From JAJDXW01 sp965202895 (GTDB lineage: Bacteria; Pseudomonadota; Gammaproteobacteria; HK1), in assembly GCA_965202895.1 (NCBI GenBank), contig OZ241901.1:5084001-5148000 (forward strand): a stretch of DNA of 64,000 bases. The letters run 5' to 3'. Shown in pieces: positions 30,612-39,944 of the stretch (the first letter of the stretch is position 1; each line of letters starts with the position of its first letter). The translations under genes were made by a program, and so were the position numbers. Under the pieces are notes generated by a model that ran no database searches, was not told the origin of the DNA, and was given only the letters and a program-made list of their open reading frames with translations.

Positions 30612-32511
30612 AGCCGAAGCGGCCATGGCCGCCGGGACGAGTCCCGATCCGAATCCGGACTTCGCCTCCGACCCGGGCGCCGGCCCGGCATCCGAAGCCG
30701 GGGACGGGGCGGCGGGGGGCGCGCCGAGTGCGGCGGGGAGTGGGGCGCGCGTTTCCGGACCTTCGCGCCGCCGCGCTCCGGGCGGCTTTGGGCGCCGCGA
30801 GCCGAACGTCGGGCGCCGCGAGTCGGCGGCGGACACGCCGGAACGCACCTGGACGGTGCTCATCGCGGCGCTGGGCGGCGAGGGCGGCGGCGTGCTCTCG
30901 AGCTGGCTCGTGGACGCCGCCTCGACGGAGGGGAGGATCGTCCAGGCGACGTCGGTGCCCGGGGTCGCACAACGGACCGGGGCCACCACCTACTACTTGG
31001 AGATCGGACCGCGGCGCGGATATGATGGGGCGCCGCCGGGTGCTTCTCCCCCCGCTGCCGCCTCCGATGCCCCCGCCGCTTCGGCCCCCGGTGAGGCGCC
31101 CGCGGACGGCGCCCGCGCGGACCCCGGCGGGGGCCGGGTCATGGCCCTCCTTCCCACCCCCGGCAACGTGGACCTCCTCGTCGCGTCCGAGCTCCTCGAA
31201 GCCGGGCGGGCCGCCCAGAACGGGATGATCACGCCGGAACGCACGACCGTCATCGCATCCACCCACCGCATGTTCGCCATCGCGGAGAAGAGCGCGATGG
31301 GCGACGGCCGCTTCGACGACGAGCGGGTGCGCCGCGCCGTGCGCGAGCTCTCGCGCCGGCACGTGCTGACCGACCTCGGAAGGGTCGCCGAACGGGCGGG
31401 AACGGTGCTCAGCTCGGTGCTCCTCGGAGCGATCGCGGGCAGCGGGGCGCTCCCCGTTTCGCGCGAACGGCTGCGGGGCGCCATCGAGCGGGCCGGGATC
31501 GCGGTGGAGGCGAATCAGCGCGGCTTCGACGCCGGCTACCGGCTCTTCGAGGAGGGGGCGGCCGGCGGCGCGGACCCGCCGGGCGAGGCGGACACGGGGC
31601 CGGGCTCGCATCCGGACCCGGCCCTTGCCCCGGACCTCGTCGGAGCGGCGCGGGCGCCGGGCGCCGTGGACCGCCTGCCTTCCGTGCTCGCGGCGCGCCT
31701 TGCGGCGCTGCCCGCGCCGGTCCGTGCGCTCGCCCGCACGGGCGCCGAGCGCACGGTCGACTACCAGGACGCCCGCTACGGCGCCCTCTACCTCGACCGC
31801 ATCGAGGGCCTGCTCGCCGGGGTCGCGGCGGCGGCCCCCTCGGCCGCGCCGCCCGAGGCCGATACCGAGGCCGGGCACGACGTCGCCCGGGAGGCCGCCC
31901 GGCAGCTCGCGCTCTGGATGTGCTTCGAGGACGTCATCCGGGTCGCGGACCTGAAGACCCGGCGCTCGCGCATCGAGCGGGTGCGGGCCGAGGTGCGGGC
32001 GAAGCCGGGCCAGCCGGTCGCCATCACCGAGTTCCTGAAGCCCGGGGTGGACGAGTGGTGCTCGGTCCTTCCCGGATGGCTCGCGCGGCCGGTCCTCCGC
32101 GCCGCCGAGTGGGGCGGATGGCGGCGCCGTTGGAACGTCGGGCTCCATGTGCGCACGAGCTCGGTGAGCGGCTTCCTCCTGCTGTGGACCCTCGCCCGCC
32201 TGAAGCGGCTGCGGCGCGGGATGCACCGTTTCCGCGAGGAGCAGGAGCGCATCGAGGCGTGGCTCGGGCGGGTCGGCGAGGCGTATGCCGTGAGCCCGGC
32301 CTTCGCCCTCGAGACGGCGAAGTGCGCGAACCTCGTCAAGGGCTACGGCGACACCCACGAGCGCGGGGTGCGCAGCTTCGAGCGGACGATGGCGTGTCTC
32401 CCCGCCTGTGCGGCGGCGCCCGATCCCGCGGCGAGCCTGCGGAGGCTCCGGGAGGCGGCGCTCGCCGACCCCGACGGGGGCCGGCTCGACGCCGCCATCG
32501 CCGCCCTGTAG
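30604..32511 (+). CDS. iorB: Indolepyruvate oxidoreductase beta subunit with C-terminal DUF6537-like domain
   Basis: Predicted 635-residue partner of IorA. The start is a GTG overlapping the iorA stop by eight bases; an ATG at 30625 is an alternative. The first 75 residues are Ala/Pro/Gly-rich and look disordered. A gamma-type oxidoreductase domain follows: LIAALGGEGGGVLSSWLVD, then SVPGVAQRTGATTYYLEIG and STHRMFAIAEKSAMGDGRFD. The remainder (about residues 370-630) is the long C-terminal region found in proteobacterial fused IorB proteins, with TRRSRIERVRAEVRAKPGQP and LETAKCANLVKGYGDTHERG. There is an acidic Pro/Ala-rich insert near residue 140. It functions only with IorA. The two genes form an operon with no further member; the gene after them is unrelated and lower in GC. 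Confidence 0.85.
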   Translation: MPEAEAAMAAGTSPDPNPDFASDPGAGPASEAGDGAAGGAPSAAGSGARVSGPSRRRAPGGFGRREPNVGRRESAADTPERTWTVLIAALGGEGGGVLSSWLVDAASTEGRIVQATSVPGVAQRTGATTYYLEIGPRRGYDGAPPGASPPAAASDAPAASAPGEAPADGARADPGGGRVMALLPTPGNVDLLVASELLEAGRAAQNGMITPERTTVIASTHRMFAIAEKSAMGDGRFDDERVRRAVRELSRRHVLTDLGRVAERAGTVLSSVLLGAIAGSGALPVSRERLRGAIERAGIAVEANQRGFDAGYRLFEEGAAGGADPPGEADTGPGSHPDPALAPDLVGAARAPGAVDRLPSVLAARLAALPAPVRALARTGAERTVDYQDARYGALYLDRIEGLLAGVAAAAPSAAPPEADTEAGHDVAREAARQLALWMCFEDVIRVADLKTRRSRIERVRAEVRAKPGQPVAITEFLKPGVDEWCSVLPGWLARPVLRAAEWGGWRRRWNVGLHVRTSSVSGFLLLWTLARLKRLRRGMHRFREEQERIEAWLGRVGEAYAVSPAFALETAKCANLVKGYGDTHERGVRSFERTMACLPACAAAPDPAASLRRLREAALADPDGGRLDAAIAAL

Positions 32512-32616
32512 AGCCGGGACTGTAGTCATGAACGTTACCGTCGCCCAGCCGAATCCAGCGAAGGGACGCATCCGTCGATATGGAAATGAAGCGATATTGG
32601 TTCCTTAATCATCCAT

Positions 32617-33155
32617 ATGGGCTCGGGAGTGTTCCTTCTCTTCAAATTTCTTTTTGAAATTTCTCCCAACAACTCGGCGATTGAAATACTTGCTGCTCTT
32701 TCAGGTTCGATTATTACCGTGATGATCACGATGTTGTTACTCCGGCGGCAAGGAACGTTCGAGAAGGCACAGGATACCGCAGCCATGAATAAGACAGCGA
32801 TTCTCGAAAGGAAACCGGAGCTGTTCGGGGATTTTATCTCGTATCATGTGAAATGTGCTGCGGACGGAAAGATGGAAATCGAAGGATTGGCCGCACTGGA
32901 GGAACGCGCGCCAACCATCTCGCGGTTGACAACCAGAATTCGCCTGAAAGGTCGAGACCATGATTTGGGCAAAAAATATGCCGCTTCGTCCTGCAATTGG
33001 AGAAGGATGGGATAGACGATCGAACGGATGAACAAGGAATCCAGTTCGTTGATATGATGAAATCGATGAAAATCGAGCTCGGAGTAGCCCAGCAGGCCGA
33101 TCCTGATGATGCCGAAGAGGATGATGAAAAATACGAGGAATATCGTTGGGCCTAA
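32617..33155 (+). pseudogene. Small membrane protein gene with a frameshift at an A6 run
   Basis: I do not recognise the family. The first frame (32617-33015) encodes a hydrophobic helix, ILAALSGSIITVMITMLLL, then a soluble region ending at LKGRDHDLGKK. At GGCAAAAAATAT (about 32968-32979) a one-base shift opens a different frame reading CRFVLQLEKDGIDDRTDEQG and an acidic tail PDDAEEDDEKYEEYRWA, ending at 33155. The second frame is the more protein-like continuation, so a product of about 179 residues was probably intact once. Alternatively the A6 run allows slippage. The gene is visibly lower in GC than iorAB upstream, which suggests transfer, and it sits at the edge of the insertion-sequence zone. 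Confidence 0.5.
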
Positions 33156-33191
33156 TCACTACTGTCCCAAGAAAGTTGCTGTCTGCTCACA

Positions 33192-34238
33192 TAACATATC
33201 CTGATTACCCTCGAAGCTAAGCAGCACTTAGTATAGAATATCGCCATGTAACCCAATCCTCGAAAAGGAAATATCCATGGCACGCAACCCGGTACAGTTT
33301 CAGAAGGGAATCAGCCTGAACGAATTCCTCTCCCTGTACGGAACCGAAGACCAGTGCTTCGACGCCCTGTACCGATGGCGATGGCCCAATGGCTTCGTGT
33401 GCCCCCACTGTGGCCATGACCGCCACTGCCAACTGACCAGCCGCAAGCTCCAACAATGCAATCGCTGCCATCGCCAGACCTCGATTACCGCGGGAACCAT
33501 CTTCGACTCCACCAAACTGGCGCTGACGGTGTGGTTCCAAGCCCTGTACCTCATGACCCAGGACAAGAAGGGAGTTTCAGCGATGAAGCTGCACCGCCAT
33601 CTGGGGATCTCCTACAACGCGGCGTGGCGCATCAGGCACAAGCTGATGCAGGTGATGATGGAGCGAGACCGCCATTTCCCGCTCACCGGTTGGGTCGAAC
33701 TCGATGACGCCTATCTCGGCGGGGAGCGAAGCGGGGGCAAGCGCGGGCGGGGGGCGCCGGCGAAGACCCCTTTCGTGGCCGCCGTCCAGACCAATGAGCA
33801 GGGGCATCCGTTGCGCATGAAGCTGACGGTCGTGAAGGGGTTTCGTACCACTGAAATCGCCACCTGGGCGCAGCAGCACCTGAGCGCCGGCACTCGGGTG
33901 CGCTCCGATGGGTTGGCCTGCTTTCATGGCGTCACCGCGGCGGGCTGTGCTCATGAGAGAGTGGTGGTCGGTAGTGGACGTGCGAGCGTACAGCGCCCCG
34001 AGTTCCGATGGGTGAACACGATTCTCGGCAATATCAAGAGCGCATTGCGCGGCACTTACCATGCGATTCGACCCAAATATGCTCAGCGATATTTGGCGGA
34101 GTTCGAGTACCGATTCAATCGTCGCTTCGACCTGCCCGACATCATCCCGAGGCTTGTCCATGTGGCGCTTCGGACTCCGCCGATGCCCGAACGGCTACTC
34201 AAATTACGCTTAGCTTGAGTGGTAATCAGGTAACATAT
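33192..34238 (+). mobile_element. IS1595-family insertion sequence with 8-bp target duplication
   Basis: TAACATAT occurs at 33192-33199 and again at 34231-34238, matching the 8-bp target duplication of this family. Between them the element (33200-34230, 1031 bp) begins CCTGATTACC and ends GGTAATCAGG. A second inverted match, AAGCTAAGC/GCTTAGCTT, lies just inside. It appears complete and recent. Confidence 0.88.
33277..34218 (+). CDS. IS1595-family (ISXO2-like) transposase
   Basis: Predicted 313-residue DDE-type transposase that moves the surrounding element. The N-terminal zinc ribbon reads FVCPHCGHDRHCQL and LQQCNRCHRQTSIT, typical of ISXO2-like proteins. A winged/helix-turn-helix region follows (SAMKLHRHLGISYNAAWRIR). 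The catalytic core begins WVELDDAYLGGERSGGKRGR with the first acidic residue, continues RSDGLACFHG with the second, and WVNTILGNIKSALRGTYHAI carries the N/K pair replacing the usual glutamate region. The frame is intact and full length, and both element ends are present, so it is probably active. It inserted next to a small broken membrane-protein gene and ahead of a truncated IS4 element. Confidence 0.93.
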   Translation: MARNPVQFQKGISLNEFLSLYGTEDQCFDALYRWRWPNGFVCPHCGHDRHCQLTSRKLQQCNRCHRQTSITAGTIFDSTKLALTVWFQALYLMTQDKKGVSAMKLHRHLGISYNAAWRIRHKLMQVMMERDRHFPLTGWVELDDAYLGGERSGGKRGRGAPAKTPFVAAVQTNEQGHPLRMKLTVVKGFRTTEIATWAQQHLSAGTRVRSDGLACFHGVTAAGCAHERVVVGSGRASVQRPEFRWVNTILGNIKSALRGTYHAIRPKYAQRYLAEFEYRFNRRFDLPDIIPRLVHVALRTPPMPERLLKLRLA

Positions 34239-34338
34239 TGTTTTAAATATTCAAAAAGGCAGAAAGAGGCTGTCATCGACTTGAACCCCGAGAGCCACTT
34301 CGACCATGCTTCCTCCTTCATGCGCAAGGGGGTGCGAT

Positions 34339-34764
34339 ATGTATTCCGGTCAACTCATTTTTTCCCAGATAATGGATCACCTGCCCATGCATACGTTCCG
34401 ACGATGTGTTCACCGGTATCAAGGCAACCGCTACGTCAAATCATTCACTTGTCTTGATCAGTTTCTATGCATGGCATTTGCGCAGTTGACCTATCGTGAG
34501 AGCCTGCGTGATATGGAAGTCTGCCTGCGGGCACATCAGGACAAGCTTTATCACATGGGGCTCCGTGGTTCAGTGTCGCGCAATACCTTGGCCAACGCCA
34601 ATAAGATGCGCGATTGGCGTATGTATGCGGAGTTTGTGCAAGCGTTGATTCGTATTGCACGTCCACTATATGCCGATGATGATTTGCCCGGATATTGCAC
34701 GAAGCCGGAGGATTATGATTTTGGGGTGTTGTATGGCCCTGCCCGGAGAGTTTTCGGCGGGTAG
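34339..34764 (+). pseudogene. Truncated IS4-family transposase (DUF4372 N-terminus)
   Basis: Start at ATG 34339 with AGGGGG upstream. Sequence MYSGQLIFSQIMDHLPMHTF, then CLDQFLCMAFAQLTYRESLRD and SRNTLANANKMRDWRMYAEF is the N-terminal DUF4372 domain of IS4-family transposases. Homology ends near DDDLPGY at about 34690; the last 20 or so codons are unrelated. The DDE catalytic region, roughly 250 residues, is missing, so this is a dead remnant. The following 150 bases, up to the IS1380 copy, are structureless. Confidence 0.75.
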
Positions 34765-34915
34765 AAGGAGGTCGGAAGTCTCCGGGGAGCGTCCTGGAGT
34801 GGTTCGGAGGGGGCGCGGAGGGGGTGTTCGAGTCTCGATGGCGTCGTGCGGCGCAGGGCGCCGCTCCGGGTCGAGCCCGGGGTGCGGATTCGGAGCAGAG
34901 CCGGGAAGCCGGGGC

Positions 34916-36210
34916 TTATCCCGCCGTGAGCCGTTGTACGAGCAGCCGGAAGACGGCTTGGTCAGGGCAGGCGGTGGACAGCCGCACCGCCACGGTGCGG
35001 GTGCTGCGGGTCACCACCGCCCCGATGCGAAGCAGCCGTAGACGAAGGCTCTGGCATTGCGACCGGGCCAGGCCCGTCCCGCGCAGGGCCGTGCGGCGCA
35101 TCGTTTCGAGCAGCGTGTACGCCATCCCCGCGAGCAGCAACCGGTACTGGTTCGTCCACCACTTCGAGCTCGAAGTGCGGTCGGCGAACAAGGCCAGCTC
35201 CTGTTCCTTGATCCGGTTCTCCATGTCTGCACGCTGACAGTACACCCGGTCATAGAGTTCGTCCGCTTCCCTTTCAAGGTTGGTGACGATGAAGCGCAGG
35301 TTGCGTCCCTTCGCGGTGTGTTCGATGCGGGCGATGACCCGCCGGCGACGCCTCCAGGTCCGCGCCGCATACTTGAAGTCGTCGAACGACCGGCTCTTGG
35401 CCCTGGTCGCCTCGAAGCCGTCCCTGGCCACCTCGCACGCCACCGCCGCCTCGCGTTCGAGCACCGGATTGCGACCCAGCCCCACGATGTATCCCACGTC
35501 GTGGCGCTCGCAATCCGGTGTCGGCAGAACCCCGAGTCCCCCCGAAACACGATGCGAACCCCAGGCCATGCCCGACGCGACCTCTTGACCAACAACGACA
35601 ATACCCCCCAAGCGTGCTTCGCACCATCCTGGTTCGAACGACGAAGGCAGGCCACCAGCAACTGCTCACCGCAGAACACGTACAACGGCACGAAACAGTA
35701 GCTGTCATGGTACCCGTGGAAGAAGGCGCCCGGCTGATGACCGTGCACCGGATCATCGGTCGCGTCGAAGTCGAGCACCAACTCCCGGGGCGCACGCGCG
35801 AACGAGGCAATGAATTGCTCAATCAGCTCCTGATGAATCGCAACCGCCCACTGGTGCTCGGCGCGCCGCTCGAACCGGCACCGCGTCGAGGCACTGGCCA
35901 AGCTGCGGTCGTGACCGCAGGCGGTCTGAACGACCGGGTCCTCACGAAGGGCGTCGTGGTCGTTCAAATCTTCGTATCCCAACGCGACCGCGTGGACCCT
36001 CTGGCGCACCATCGTCACCACCTCGTGGCGAACCTTCCCGCGCTGGCGTGGTTCACCGAGCCGACGTGCGACCCGCTCGGTCAGCCCGAGCCGGCGGTCC
36101 ACTTCGCGCAACAACAGCGCCCCCCATGAGAAGAAACCGACCCGCCGGAGAAGTCCGCCCGCACCCGGCGCCGACGGCAGCTTGAAAACATCATCGACCC
36201 GTGGTTCCAT
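34916..36210 (-). pseudogene. IS1380-family transposase, frameshifted
   Basis: Reading from 36210, the first part encodes MEPRVDDVFKLPSAPGAGGL, the DATDDPVHGHQPGAFFHGYH block with catalytic aspartates, then IVFRGDSGFCRHR. Here (about 35510-35530) the frame breaks and a few codons are missing. The rest is in another frame: CERHDVGYIVGLGRNPVL, EHTAKGRNLRFIVTN, then the family-typical RADMENRIKEQELALFADRT with the catalytic glutamate, and SSSKWWTNQYRLLLAGMAYTLL. All catalytic parts exist but in two frames, so no normal transposase is made. A second, truncated copy is at 62161 and a 65-base scrap near 45106. Confidence 0.85.
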
Positions 36211-36306
36211 TTCGTCACCGTCTGGCTCCTGGTTATATCCAGCTCAACTCACTGAATTATAACCGATCATGGGGCCAGACGGTACTCCCTTCATGCGATA
36301 TCCGGG
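34916..36306 (-). mobile_element. IS1380-family element, copy 1 (degenerate)
   Basis: The transposase gene and the promoter-side end are recognisable. The segment with GTACCGTCTGGCCCCATGAT upstream of the transposase start is shared with copy 2 at about 62066-62160, so the element end lies near 36300. The other end could not be fixed; I stop at the last transposase codon. Confidence 0.7.
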
Positions 36307-36419
36307 CCAGCGTGGCGTCACTGCTTCCGTAACCTCCCCGAGAACGGCGGTCACGATGGTTCGCTGGGGGGTCTGGTACTGCCCCAACCGTCCTTTCGGG
36401 TTACCATGCAGCGCCTCAT

Positions 36420-36520
36420 GGTTCGCGGGCCGGGTCAAGGTCGATGCAGTCTCTCGAAGCCGTCGATTTCACGGAAGCGGGGTTCCCGAAGTGATCGCTG
36501 CCTGGCCGCGCATCCCCACG
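36420..36520 (+). repeat. Duplicate of the 5' region of the AAA-ATPase gene found at 38.1 kb
   Basis: About 100 bases are nearly identical to 38096-38195. Both include a 16-codon frame, MQ-S/P-LEAV-D/G-FTEAGFPK, whose stop overlaps a GTG that opens the ATPase frame (V-I/T-AAWPRIP). In this copy the match stops after about six ATPase codons. The remaining 430 bases up to the next gene hold no supported gene. Confidence 0.75.
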
Positions 36521-36949
36521 CGATGGACTTGGCTTCAGCCTCTTTGCAAGGAGCCAATCATGACGCCATCGCCAACTCACAGGCAGGATCATGAACCTCC
36601 GGCTTTGTGCGATATCCGGGTGGGGCTTCCGCCTTCGCGCGGTCGTCGTCGCGTCGAGCACGGGCCTCGCGAAGGATTCGGGGCCGGCGCCGGGCGCGGG
36701 GCGGGGGGATGGCGGCGGCAGGTGCGAAACCGGCGCGATGCCGAAGATGCCGAGCCGGTTGCCTCGGGGGAAGGGGAGCCGACGTCGAGTCGTTCGGTGG
36801 GCGCACGGCGGACGGCGCCGGGGGGACGTGCGGTGGGAGAACGGAGCGGTCCGCGCGGGGTCCCGCCGCACGAAACGCGCTCCGTTCGCCTACGCCTTTC
36901 GAGCCCGGCGCCGGCATCGCCGCGCCCCGAGCGGCGCTATGGTGTCCCC

Positions 36950-38008
36950 ATGCACGACGCCGCGTACAAGGGCCTGTTCTCCTGCCGTCGGATGGTCGAA
37001 GACCTGCTGCGCGGGTTCGTCGCCCTCGAGTGGAGCGATGCGCTCGACTTCTCGACCCTGGAGAAGCTGCCCGCGGAGTACGTGAGCGACGACCTCCGCC
37101 GGCGCCACGGCGACGTGGTGTGGCGGGTGCGCTTCCGGGACGAGACGTGGCTGTACCTGCTGGTGATGCTCGAATTCCAGTCCACGGCCGACCCGTACAT
37201 GGCGGTGCGGATCCTGGTCTACACGGGGCTGCTGTACCAGGACCTCATCCGCCGCGGGGCGGTCGGCGACGGCGGGCGGCTGCCGCCGGTGCTGCCGGTG
37301 GTGCTGTACAACGGTCGCCCCCGCTGGAGCGCCCCGGTCGAGGTGGGAGACCTCATCGCCCCGGTGGGAAAGGCGCTGGCGTGCTACCAGCCGTCGCAGC
37401 GGTACTTCCTGCTTGACGAGGGGCGGTGGGGGGAGGACGATCTGCCGCGCCGCAATCTGGTGTCGGCCTTGGTGGGGCTCGAGAACAGCGGCTCGGCGGA
37501 GAGCCTGTCGAAGTTGCTGGCGGCGCTGTCGGGGTGGCTGCGAAGTCCGGAGGACGACGAGCTGCGTCGGGCGTTCGCGGAGTGGATTCGGCGGGTGGTG
37601 CTGCCGGACCGGTTCGCCGGGGCCGCGCTGCCGGTGGTGCAGGCACTGGAAGGAGGAGAGGCGATGCTGGCGGAGAGCGTGAAGGAGTGGACCGAACAGT
37701 GGTTCCGCGAAGGCCAGGAAAAGGGGATCGAACAAGGCATCGAACAGGGTCTGGAACGGGGCCGGGAACAGGGCCGGGAGCAGGGGCTCGAGCTGGGTCT
37801 GGAGCGGGGCATCGAGCGCGGTCGCGCCGAAGAGCGGGCGCTGCTGTGCCGGCAAGCGGCGCGGAAGTTCGACGCCGAAACGGCCGAACGGCTTTCGGGG
37901 TTGCTGGAGCGCCTCGCGGACCCGGAGCGCCTCGCCGAGGTCGGCGACTGGATCATCGAGTGCGGCACGGGTGCGGACCTGCTGAACCGCACGGGGCGCC
38001 TCGCCTGA
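36950..38008 (+). CDS. Rpn/YhgA-type PD-(D/E)XK nuclease-like protein
   Basis: Predicted 352-residue protein of the Rpn (recombination-promoting nuclease, putative transposase) family, DNA nucleases that stimulate RecA-independent recombination. The N-terminus HDAAYKGLFSCRRMVEDLLR is the family hallmark. VVWRVRFRDETWLYLLVMLE carries the PD-(D/E)XK-type core, and VLPVVLYNGRPRW follows. The C-terminus (about residues 255-295) is a charged low-complexity run of EQG/ERG units, common in this family. ATG 36950 follows directly on CTATGGTGTCCCC, whose TATGGT could be a -10 element only five bases away, so the mRNA may be leaderless. It lies between the duplicated ATPase 5' ends, in the mobile zone. 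Function in the cell is inferred from family only. Confidence 0.82.
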   Translation: MHDAAYKGLFSCRRMVEDLLRGFVALEWSDALDFSTLEKLPAEYVSDDLRRRHGDVVWRVRFRDETWLYLLVMLEFQSTADPYMAVRILVYTGLLYQDLIRRGAVGDGGRLPPVLPVVLYNGRPRWSAPVEVGDLIAPVGKALACYQPSQRYFLLDEGRWGEDDLPRRNLVSALVGLENSGSAESLSKLLAALSGWLRSPEDDELRRAFAEWIRRVVLPDRFAGAALPVVQALEGGEAMLAESVKEWTEQWFREGQEKGIEQGIEQGLERGREQGREQGLELGLERGIERGRAEERALLCRQAARKFDAETAERLSGLLERLADPERLAEVGDWIIECGTGADLLNRTGRLA

Positions 38009-38165
38009 CCGGTCCCCCCGTCCCTTGGCGCCCGGAACCCGCCGGCAAGGCCGGCCACTGCCGGGCAGGCGGTGGGGCGATTCGGGGGTTGGCATGGTTC
38101 GCGGGCGGATCAAGGTCGATGCAGCCTCTCGAAGCCGTCGGTTTCACGGAAGCGGGGTTCCCGAA

Positions 38166-38717
38166 GTGACCGCTGCCTGGCCGCGCATCCCCTACGGCGA
38201 GATGTCGTTCCGGCGCATCCGGGTGAACGGCTGGCTGTACGTGGACAAGACCCGCTACCTGCGTCCGCTTGAAGACGAGCGCTACGTCTTCTTCATCCGC
38301 CCCCGGCGCTTCGGCAAGTCGTGCTGGCTGTCGCTGCTGGAGTGCTACTACGGACGGCACTGGGCACACGAGTTCGAGGCCCTGTTCGGGGACACCGACG
38401 TCGGGCGAGCTCCCACCGCTGAGCGCGTGCGCTACGTCGTGGTGCGCTTCGACTTCTCCGCCTTCAACGACAAGCTGGAGACCTTGGAGGAGCGCTTCGA
38501 GGGCTACTGCCATACCAAGCTCCGCTACGCGCTGGAGCGGCATCCGGACCTGTTTCCCGAGGCGGCGCTCCGGCGCATCCTCGCGCCCCCCGCCATCGAC
38601 GGCAGACTCACTGAATTGTTCGCATACGCCGGCGAGCACGGCATCCCGCTCTACCTGCTCATCGACGAGTACGACAACTTCGCCAACACGGTGCTGGCGC
38701 ACCGGAGGCGGGAAGCC
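38166..38717 (+). pseudogene. AAA-ATPase-like (PF09820-type) gene, 3' part removed at an insertion sequence
   Basis: The GTG start overlaps the stop of the 16-codon upstream frame. The product reads RIPYGEMSFRRIRVNGWLYV, then DKTRYLRPLE and FFIRPRRFGKSCWLSLLECY, which contains the P-loop of this family, and LYLLIDEYDNFAN with the Walker B acidic residues. Full-length relatives have about 500-550 residues with a C-terminal PD-(D/E)XK nuclease. Here only about 184 codons remain before the ISNCY-type element begins at 38718. The gene's missing end is not found on the other side of the element. Dead gene, or at best an N-terminal fragment. Confidence 0.8.
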
Positions 38718-39868
38718 TGTGAGGGACCAAGAGCCGGTTGTTTGGCGAGCCGGCGCGGCCCGTGGAACACCGCCATGCGACCGTCCGGGTAGCGATGCAC
38801 CCGCACCCGCGCCTTGATGAAGTGGCAACGGTGCGCTTGGGCGGGGATCTGGAGCCGCTTGCCCTGGAAGCTCACGCAGTGGTCTCGCCCGACGGTGCGT
38901 TCGTGGTGTTCGCACAGCACGTCGGGCAGTCCCGGGCCGGCGAAGGGCACGAAGGCGCAGCCGGGCTCGGTCGCGGGCACGGCGAACTCCTCGTTGAACA
39001 CCGCCCGGTAGCGCTCGGCCAGATAGCGGTTCGCGTCGTGCATCGTGTCGATGCCCCGAGCGGCGAGTTTCTTGGGCAGGCGTTCCTGATGGGTGGCAAA
39101 CATGCGCTCGCACCGTCCGCGTGCCTGCGGGGAGTACGCGGGGATCATCTCCACGCCGAGCTGGTGCATGGCGCGCCCGAACTGGGTGCGGTGGTTTCGG
39201 TCGACCTTGCCGCCGGCTTCGGGGGTGAGCCAGTAGTGTGAGCCGCGGTCGGTGTACAGGCTCGATGGCAGCCCTCGGGTCTTGATGACCTCGGCCATCG
39301 CCTGGAAGCTCGATGCAGTGCCTTCCTCTTGGACGAAGAACATCGAGTAGTGCTCGGAAGTGGTGTCATCGAGGGTCACGATGAGGTCCCAATGCTGGCC
39401 CGGGACCCACTCATGGGTGGAGCCGTCCTGGTGGAGCATCATCCCCGCGACCGGCGCACGCTCGCGGCGGCGCCGGTGCTTGCCCCGGCCCGGAGCCTTG
39501 GTCACCAGCCCGGCCCCCTGAAGGGTGTTCTTCACCCACGTGTAGCTGCGCGTGCCCTGGTGCTCGCGGCGGTAGAAGCGGTAGAAGTGCCGAACGTTCC
39601 ACCCCTCGTAGTGCTCCCGGTACAGCGTCTCGGTGCGCACCACCTCGCCGACCGGAGCACGACGCGCCGAGACCTGCTCCAAGCGCTTGTCCGCGAGCCC
39701 GTCCAGCCCCTCGTCCTCGTAGCGGTCCACATAGCGCCGGAACGTGCGCTCGCACACCCCGAGCAGCCGGGCCGCCTCCTCCTGCGTCAGCCGCCGGGAC
39801 TGCCAGCCTCCGTAGGCCTCCTCGAACCTCATCCGTCGGATCTCCTGTAGCACTTGCGTCCGGGTCAT
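38651..39868 (-). CDS. ISNCY/IS1202-type DDE transposase
   Basis: Predicted transposase of 405 residues. ATG 39868 has a strong GAGGAGG seven bases upstream. An N-terminal helix-turn-helix reads LTQEEAARLLGVCERTFRRY. The integrase-like core begins MMLHQDGSTHEWVPGQHWDL and DDTTSEHYSMFFVQEEGTAS with the first catalytic aspartates, then SLYTDRGSHYW, and AYSPQARGRCERMFATHQER contains the catalytic glutamate. The C-terminus has VSFQGKRLQIP and VHRYPDGRMAVFHGPRRL. The element does not supply the stop codon: the last 22 or so codons are antisense sequence of the neighbouring ATPase gene, and translation ends at 38651. Otherwise intact and possibly active. Confidence 0.88.
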   Translation of the reverse strand: MTRTQVLQEIRRMRFEEAYGGWQSRRLTQEEAARLLGVCERTFRRYVDRYEDEGLDGLADKRLEQVSARRAPVGEVVRTETLYREHYEGWNVRHFYRFYRREHQGTRSYTWVKNTLQGAGLVTKAPGRGKHRRRRERAPVAGMMLHQDGSTHEWVPGQHWDLIVTLDDTTSEHYSMFFVQEEGTASSFQAMAEVIKTRGLPSSLYTDRGSHYWLTPEAGGKVDRNHRTQFGRAMHQLGVEMIPAYSPQARGRCERMFATHQERLPKKLAARGIDTMHDANRYLAERYRAVFNEEFAVPATEPGCAFVPFAGPGLPDVLCEHHERTVGRDHCVSFQGKRLQIPAQAHRCHFIKARVRVHRYPDGRMAVFHGPRRLAKQPALGPSQASRLRCASTVLAKLSYSSMSR

Positions 39869-39943
39869 GGGGCACCTCCTCGGCGCCCATCTGACCGGAC
39901 AGATCACGTGCTACTACACCGGACAGACTATTTGCTCCTGACA
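38718..39943 (-). mobile_element. ISNCY/IS1202-type insertion sequence
   Basis: One end reads TGTCAGGAGCAAATAG (minus strand, ending at 39943), the other TGTGAGGGACCAAGAG (from 38718), imperfect inverted ends that both start TGT-N-AGG. No target duplication is present. The left flank is a cut ATPase gene and the right flank a cut surface-protein gene, so the element probably marks a deletion or rearrangement. Confidence 0.7.
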
Positions 39944-39944
39944 C

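Noticed and set aside
27786..30989. 1067-codon minus-strand frame opposite iorA
   Set aside because: Antisense shadow of a well-supported gene; His/Arg/Gly-rich, no domain.
34916..36210. Programmed -1 frameshifting in the IS1380 transposase
   Set aside because: The family is normally encoded in one frame and a few codons are missing at the break, so decay is more likely.
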